From the NCBI GenBank assembly GCA_037137375.1, contig JBAXKJ010000003.1, positions 153,068 to 217,067 of the forward strand: a stretch of 64,000 nt of DNA, read 5' to 3'. The DNA comes from CAINVV01 sp037137375 (GTDB taxonomy: Bacteria; Bacteroidota; Bacteroidia; Bacteroidales; Prolixibacteraceae). The position numbers were made by a program, and so were the translations under genes. This document shows positions 59,702-64,000 of the stretch, piece by piece. Every line of letters begins with the position of its first letter. Within the stretch, counting starts at the first letter, position 1. The notes beneath the pieces were generated by a model that had not been told where the DNA came from, ran no database searches, and was given only the letters and a program-made list of their open reading frames with translations.

Positions 59702-61873
59702 ATGTTTAACATTAAGAAAGCCGGATGGTTATTCCTTATCGCCATCATTTTATCTGCCGGATCACTTCGTGCGGATGAGGGAATGTGGTTACTTCCACTG
59801 ATTCAAAAACTCAACAGTAAGAAAATGTCTGAGTTGGGGTTTAAGCTCTCAGCCAAAGATATTTACGATATTAACACAACCAGTTTGAAGGATGCAGTCC
59901 TCAGCTTTGGCGGTGGCTGTACTGCTGAAATCATCTCCAAAGACGCACTGGTTTTAACCAACCACCACTGCGGTTACGGAACGATCCAGAAGCTTAGCAC
60001 TGTTGAGCATGACTACCTTGAAAACGGATACTGGGCTAAGAACCGCGACGAGGAGTTGCCGGCGAAGGGTCTGACGGTGACCTTCCTGGAAAGGTTTGAA
60101 GATGTTACGAAAGCGGTCACGGATGCTTTGGTAGGAAAGGATGATCCGACCGCAAGAGAGGAAGCATTGAGGGCCATTTCTGATCAATTGACGACTAAGG
60201 CTATTGGCGACAGTAAATTTCTGCGTGCGAGGATTGCTTCGTATTTTGGTGACAATCAATATTATATGGTCATTACCAAGACGTACAACGACATTCGTTT
60301 CGTTGGTGCGCCCCCGGCTTCCATTGGAAAGTTCGGTGGAGAAACGGACAACTGGATGTGGCCGCGTCATACCGGAGACTTCAGCATGTTCAGGATCTAT
60401 GCTGACAAGGATAATAATCCGGCGGAGTATGCCAAAGACAATGTCCCTTATAAACCAAAGAAATTTCTGACTATATCGTTAAAGGGTGTGAATCAGAACG
60501 ATCCAGCGATGATCATCGGCTATCCTGGTAGGACCAACCGTTTCATGACTTCTTATGAGGTGAAGGAGACCAACGAGATCACTAACGCCATCACCATCCT
60601 GGTAAGGGGTGTACGTCAGAATATTCTGATGGCCGACATGGAGGCAGACCCAAAAGTAAGGCTGCAATATTCAAACAAATTTGCCGGATCCGCTAATTTC
60701 TGGAAGAAGGCAATTGGGATGAATGAGACCTTTGCCAAGCTGAATGTGCCTGAAAGAAGGGCCGCTGAGGAGAAGACTTTCACCGAATGGGTGTCGGCTG
60801 ATCCGGCCAGAATGCAGAAATACGGTAAGGCTCTGGCAGATGTGAAAGCATCCGTAGAGGGCAGGGCTAAGCTGCAAATAGTTTCAAAATATTACCAGGA
60901 AGCACTGGGTTCAATAGAACTGTTTTCTGCCGCACAACGTTTGGGGCCAGCGGTTGAAAGGCCCGCTGGTGAAGGCAGAGGCGGAAGAGGTGGCGGTGGA
61001 GGCGGTGGCGGCAGGCCATTCTTCCAGATGAGTCCCGCAGATTTTTTCAAGGATTACAATGTTGCAACGGATAAGAAGGTAGCGAAGGCGTTGATTGCGC
61101 TCTTTAAGGAAAAAGTTCCGGCTTCCGATCTGCCTGATTTATACAAGACGATCAATGAAAGCTACCAGGGAAATGTGGATGCCTATGTGGAGGCACTTTA
61201 TGGCCAGTCTGTTTATGCTTCCGAGGAGAAACTCAAGGCAGCACAGGCCGGAGACAAGAGTGTCCTGACTAATGATATGGCTTATAAGGCTGCATCCAGC
61301 GTTTCTACAGCTTCCATGAAATACATGCGTGAACTCGAAAAATACCGCGCTCAATATGCTGCCGGACAAAAACTTTACATCGCCGGAATGCTGGAAATGA
61401 AAGCCGGACAGGCGATCTATCCGGATGCCAATTCTACCATGCGACTGACTTATGGCAAGGTAATGAATTACTCACCGAAAGATGGCGTTATTTATGATTT
61501 TGTGACGACCATGGACGGCGTTATGCAGAAGGAAGATCCTAAAAATTATGAGTTTAAAGTGCCTGCCAAACTAAAGGAACTTTACAATGCCAAGGATTTC
61601 GGGCAGTATGCCATGAAGGATGGCCGGATGCCGACTTGTTTTCTTTCCAACAACGACATTACGGGCGGAAATTCCGGTAGTCCGGTGATGAATAAGAAGG
61701 GCGAACTGATTGGTACTGCATTCGATGGTAACTGGGAATCCATGAGCAGCGACATCATCTTCGAACCCGGGCTGCAACGGACTATTAGCGTAGATATTCG
61801 TTATACCTTGTTTATTATGGATAAATTTGGTGGAGCGGGATATTTGCTGAATGAAATGAAGATCTCTAAATAG
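59702..61873 (+). CDS. S46-family dipeptidyl-peptidase, DPP7-like specificity
   Basis: A 723-residue secreted protease (signal to about residue 24). Catalytic triad: His89 in LTNHHCGYGTIQ, the Asp in WPRHTGDFSMFRIY, and Ser658 in GGNSGSPVMN. The residue 18 positions after the Ser, in FDGNWE, is Gly; in the family Gly marks DPP7 (hydrophobic P1) and Arg marks DPP11 (acidic P1). An unusual glycine run, GRGGRGGGGGGGG, is inserted at about 420-435. S46 enzymes release dipeptides from peptide N-termini in the periplasm and support growth on peptides. Confidence 0.93.
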   Translation: MFNIKKAGWLFLIAIILSAGSLRADEGMWLLPLIQKLNSKKMSELGFKLSAKDIYDINTTSLKDAVLSFGGGCTAEIISKDALVLTNHHCGYGTIQKLSTVEHDYLENGYWAKNRDEELPAKGLTVTFLERFEDVTKAVTDALVGKDDPTAREEALRAISDQLTTKAIGDSKFLRARIASYFGDNQYYMVITKTYNDIRFVGAPPASIGKFGGETDNWMWPRHTGDFSMFRIYADKDNNPAEYAKDNVPYKPKKFLTISLKGVNQNDPAMIIGYPGRTNRFMTSYEVKETNEITNAITILVRGVRQNILMADMEADPKVRLQYSNKFAGSANFWKKAIGMNETFAKLNVPERRAAEEKTFTEWVSADPARMQKYGKALADVKASVEGRAKLQIVSKYYQEALGSIELFSAAQRLGPAVERPAGEGRGGRGGGGGGGGRPFFQMSPADFFKDYNVATDKKVAKALIALFKEKVPASDLPDLYKTINESYQGNVDAYVEALYGQSVYASEEKLKAAQAGDKSVLTNDMAYKAASSVSTASMKYMRELEKYRAQYAAGQKLYIAGMLEMKAGQAIYPDANSTMRLTYGKVMNYSPKDGVIYDFVTTMDGVMQKEDPKNYEFKVPAKLKELYNAKDFGQYAMKDGRMPTCFLSNNDITGGNSGSPVMNKKGELIGTAFDGNWESMSSDIIFEPGLQRTISVDIRYTLFIMDKFGGAGYLLNEMKISK

Positions 61874-61896
61874 TTCTTTCCGGGTACGGTTGATTT

Positions 61897-62511
61897 ATGA
61901 ATTATCTGGCGCACATATATTTATCGGGAGATTCTGACGAGATTAAAATCGGCAATTTCATCGGTGATTATGTGAAGGGCAATAAATTTCTGGATTACCC
62001 CGAACAGGTATCGCTGGGTATCAGGATGCACAGGGCTATCGATTCATTTACCGACCAACACGCTGATGTCCGGGAGTTTAATAAATTACTCAAGCCGGGT
62101 TACGGGCGGTATTCGGGTATTGTTTCGGACATTTTTTTCGATCATTTTCTGGCCTCCAACTGGCAGGAATTTTCGGTATTTACTTTAAGAGAATTTGCCT
62201 GGAGGGCTCACAAGGCCTTCCTGGCAAATTTTGGTTTACTCCCGTGGAAGGTGAAACAGTTTCTTCCTTTTATGATCCGGCACAAACGGCTCGAATCGTA
62301 TGCCGATCGAGAAACCATGTTTCACGTGCTGGAGATCATGTCGCGGCGAACCTCGCTGCCTTCCAACAGTCACTGGGCCGTTCAACTGCTGGAGGATGAA
62401 TACGACCAGTTCGAAGCGCTGTTCAGAACTTTTTTTGCCGAACTGGTTTTGTATGTAGAAACGGAGTTCGCGATACAGATTTCAAAACCCCCTTCCCAGT
62501 TGGCAATTTGA
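61897..62511 (+). CDS. Acyl-carrier-protein phosphodiesterase (AcpH-like)
   Basis: A 204-residue protein starting MNYLAHIYLSGDSDEIKIGNFIGDYVKGNKF, then GIRMHRAIDSFTDQHADVREF with the HD-type metal-binding residues, and YSGIVSDIFFDHFLASNW. This is the AcpH/DUF479 pattern. The enzyme removes the phosphopantetheine group from acyl carrier protein, possibly to recycle the cofactor. It starts 23 bases after the S46 peptidase gene. Confidence 0.87.
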   Translation: MNYLAHIYLSGDSDEIKIGNFIGDYVKGNKFLDYPEQVSLGIRMHRAIDSFTDQHADVREFNKLLKPGYGRYSGIVSDIFFDHFLASNWQEFSVFTLREFAWRAHKAFLANFGLLPWKVKQFLPFMIRHKRLESYADRETMFHVLEIMSRRTSLPSNSHWAVQLLEDEYDQFEALFRTFFAELVLYVETEFAIQISKPPSQLAI

Positions 62512-62558
62512 ATTTTACCTGTTATGACAGGTCTTTTCATCTCAAAAATGAAATATCG

Positions 62559-62648
62559 GATAATTTACCCTATATAGGGGGTAAAATAACCGATAATTTA
62601 CCCTATGTAGGGGGTAAAATATCGGATATAATACCCTCTGCATAGATT
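62559..62648 (+). repeat. Tandem 33-bp palindromic units upstream of the second ATPase gene
   Basis: Unit 1 begins at 62564 with TTTACCCTATATAGGGGGTAAA; unit 2 begins at 62597 with the same sequence except G for A in the centre, preceded by the same GATAA. A third, shortened copy (ATACCC then GCATAG) follows at about 62630-62648. The period is 33 bp. The block ends 18 bases before the -7 element, so the last copy covers the -33 region. The arrangement matches the tandem palindromes of the other ATPase gene at 7688-7736, although the sequences differ. Confidence 0.75.
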
Positions 62649-62665
62649 AATTCATAAAATCTTCT

Positions 62666-62673
62666 TATATTTG
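62666..62673 (+). promoter_or_regulatory. Promoter -7 element of the second ATPase gene
   Basis: TATATTTG, an exact TAnnTTTG match, 18 bases before the ATG at 62691. Confidence 0.6.
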
Positions 62674-62690
62674 TTGTAAATTTTGAGTCT

Positions 62691-63920
62691 ATGATACGAA
62701 GGAGGCTTTTCGAAGATTTAAGGATGCATCTCCCAAAAAAAGAATTTTCCATTATTACCGGGGCACGTCAAACGGGCAAATCGACCTTGATGAAACATTT
62801 GGAGGAATTTTGCAGGGAGACCGGGATTCCGGTAGTTTTTCTAAATCTTGAAAACAAAGCAATTCTGTCTGAATTGAACGAAAGTCCCCTTAACTTATTG
62901 AAATTCTTGCCAGAATCAACCAAAAGAATTGTGGCATTTGTTGATGAGATACAATACCTTGATGACCCATCCAATTTTTTGAAGCTTTTGTATGATGAAC
63001 ATTCAACTCAGATTAAGATAGTAGCCACTGGAAGTAGCGCGTTTTATATGGATGATAGATTTAAGGATTCGCTGGCAGGAAGGAAGAAAATATTTCAATT
63101 GTACACTTGCTCATTTGATGAGTACCTTGAGCTACGTGGAAAATCGAATTTGCTTGAAGAAAAGAATTCTATTCTTAAAAATGAAAATTACAAGAGTACA
63201 TATATTGATTTACTCCGCGTTGAATGGGAAGCATTTATGATTTATGGTGGATATCCGGCGGTGATCACAGAAACTGATATACAGGAAAAAGTAAATCGTT
63301 TGAAAGATATCAGAGATTCCTTTGTAAAGCGGGATATCCTGGAGTCGGGAGTTGTAAATGAGACAGCATTTTATGCACTCTTCAGGATTCTGGCTGGGCA
63401 AACCGGAGGGATAGTAAATGTCAATGAACTTGCTTCTACTTTGCGCATCAAGAATGAAACAGTGGAAAATTATCTTGCCATCATGCAGAAATGTTTCCAT
63501 ATGGCTATTGTTAAACCGTTTTTCAGGAACCTGAGAAAAGAATTAGTCAAGATGCCGAAGGTTTTTTTGCTTGACACCGGGTTAAGAAATTGTCTGCTGA
63601 ATAATTTTCAACCAATATCGATGAGAACTGACATAGGAGAATTGTGGGAGAATACTGTTTTCAGAATTCTAGCGGATGAGATAGGATTGGATTCGATCAA
63701 TTACTGGCGCACAAGCGGAGGAAATGAGGTCGATTTTGTATACTCTGACCATGAAAAACAAAAGGCTATCGAGGTGAAATATAATCAGAACCAGGTGAAT
63801 TTGAATAAATATAAAATATTTAGCAGCGCCTATCCGGAAATTTTACTGCAGTTTAGGTGGTTAAAACCGTTCGATGAGAATTTTTTTAGAAGGAGCTATT
63901 CGATCAAACATTCCGCTTAG
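62691..63920 (+). CDS. AAA ATPase with C-terminal DUF4143 domain
   Basis: A complete 409-residue protein. Walker A is TGARQTGKST at about 24-33, Walker B AFVDEIQYLDD at about 85-95, and the sensor VATGSSAFY at about 112. The AAA part ends near residue 210. The DUF4143 part has a winged-helix segment (NVNELASTLRIKNETVENYLAIMQKC) and a nuclease-like core, GGNEVDFVYSD...KAIEVKYN, with the D and ExK residues of the PD-(D/E)xK fold. These proteins are widespread in Bacteroidota and archaea, often in many copies, with no settled function. Tandem palindromes lie upstream, suggesting autoregulation. A paralogue broken by a stop codon is at 6486-7655. Confidence 0.88.
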   Translation: MIRRRLFEDLRMHLPKKEFSIITGARQTGKSTLMKHLEEFCRETGIPVVFLNLENKAILSELNESPLNLLKFLPESTKRIVAFVDEIQYLDDPSNFLKLLYDEHSTQIKIVATGSSAFYMDDRFKDSLAGRKKIFQLYTCSFDEYLELRGKSNLLEEKNSILKNENYKSTYIDLLRVEWEAFMIYGGYPAVITETDIQEKVNRLKDIRDSFVKRDILESGVVNETAFYALFRILAGQTGGIVNVNELASTLRIKNETVENYLAIMQKCFHMAIVKPFFRNLRKELVKMPKVFLLDTGLRNCLLNNFQPISMRTDIGELWENTVFRILADEIGLDSINYWRTSGGNEVDFVYSDHEKQKAIEVKYNQNQVNLNKYKIFSSAYPEILLQFRWLKPFDENFFRRSYSIKHSA

Positions 63921-64000
63921 AATTCTGCAATATTTTATCAAATAAAAGAAGTAACTTTCGTTGTTGATTTTTTCCATTGAACCGTATTTCTGTCGATTAC

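Noticed and set aside
62559..62648. Mobile-element end (terminal inverted repeat) upstream of the ATPase gene
   Set aside because: No matching copy lies on the other side of the gene (63921-64000) and no target duplication is visible, so an operator is more likely.

Overview
The window reads as chromosomal DNA of a member of the Bacteroidota, most likely a Bacteroidales/Marinilabiliales-type organism. The evidence is a SusC/SusD pair under an ECF sigma/FecR switch, promoters with the Bacteroidota -7 element TAnnTTTG, near absence of Shine-Dalgarno sequences, the L28-L33-DUF4295-FtsY-RimO gene order, a DUF4494 protein, and an arginine pathway whose transcarbamylase carries the residue of the N-succinylornithine enzyme. 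No rRNA, phage, insertion sequence or CRISPR array is visible. One tRNA (Val, anticodon TAC) is present.

Layout. 1-8.3 kb: end of a serine hydrolase gene, a small DNA-binding-like protein, secreted DUF1080 and NIPSNAP proteins, several small unknown proteins, a START-domain and a CAP-domain protein, then an AAA ATPase/DUF4143 gene broken by one in-frame TGA. 8.3-17.1 kb: a nutrient-uptake locus (ECF sigma, FecR anti-sigma, SusC with STN domain, SusD) followed by a stand-alone TonB-plug-like mini-protein and a secreted thioredoxin. 17.3-28.7 kb: tRNA-Val and mostly single housekeeping or envelope genes (quinone reductase, TPR protein, class I fumarase, Omp85-type barrel, endonuclease IV, sialate O-acetylesterase, creatininase family). 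28.74-29.62 kb: about 0.9 kb without a credible gene; on the minus strand it is packed with short hairpins capped by GCAA loops and ends in a terminator-like hairpin, so it may be a large structured RNA. 29.8-35.1 kb: lipid kinase, sigma-54-type response regulator, Ppx/GppA phosphatase and a NatAB-like ABC exporter.

35.4-51.6 kb is an arginine/proline region. carAB runs leftward and argR-GNAT-argG-argC-argD-proC-xre/cupin-proB-proA-argF'-argB-argE runs rightward from one shared regulatory interval. That interval holds two promoters, two 18-bp palindromes of ARG-box size and, in front of carA, a leader ORF overlapping an intrinsic terminator. CarAB supplies carbamoyl phosphate to ArgF', ArgG joins citrulline to aspartate, and ProB/A/C share glutamate and glutamate semialdehyde chemistry. 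argH is not in the window. 51.6-57 kb holds DUF4494, an SGNH hydrolase, rimO, ftsY, DUF4295, rpmG, rpmB and a CPBP protease. 57-64 kb holds a beta-helix protein, an HD protein, an S46 (DPP7-like) peptidase, an ACP phosphodiesterase and a second AAA/DUF4143 ATPase.

Intergenic DNA is rich in repeats: heptamer arrays (AAAGGTT/AAAGGAT) in inverted pairs at three places, an octamer array, and REP-like hairpins flanking argG. Both ATPase genes, although unrelated in operator sequence, have two tandem palindromes about 32-33 bp apart just upstream of the promoter. These palindromes, the candidate structured RNA and the carA leader are the observations most worth following up.
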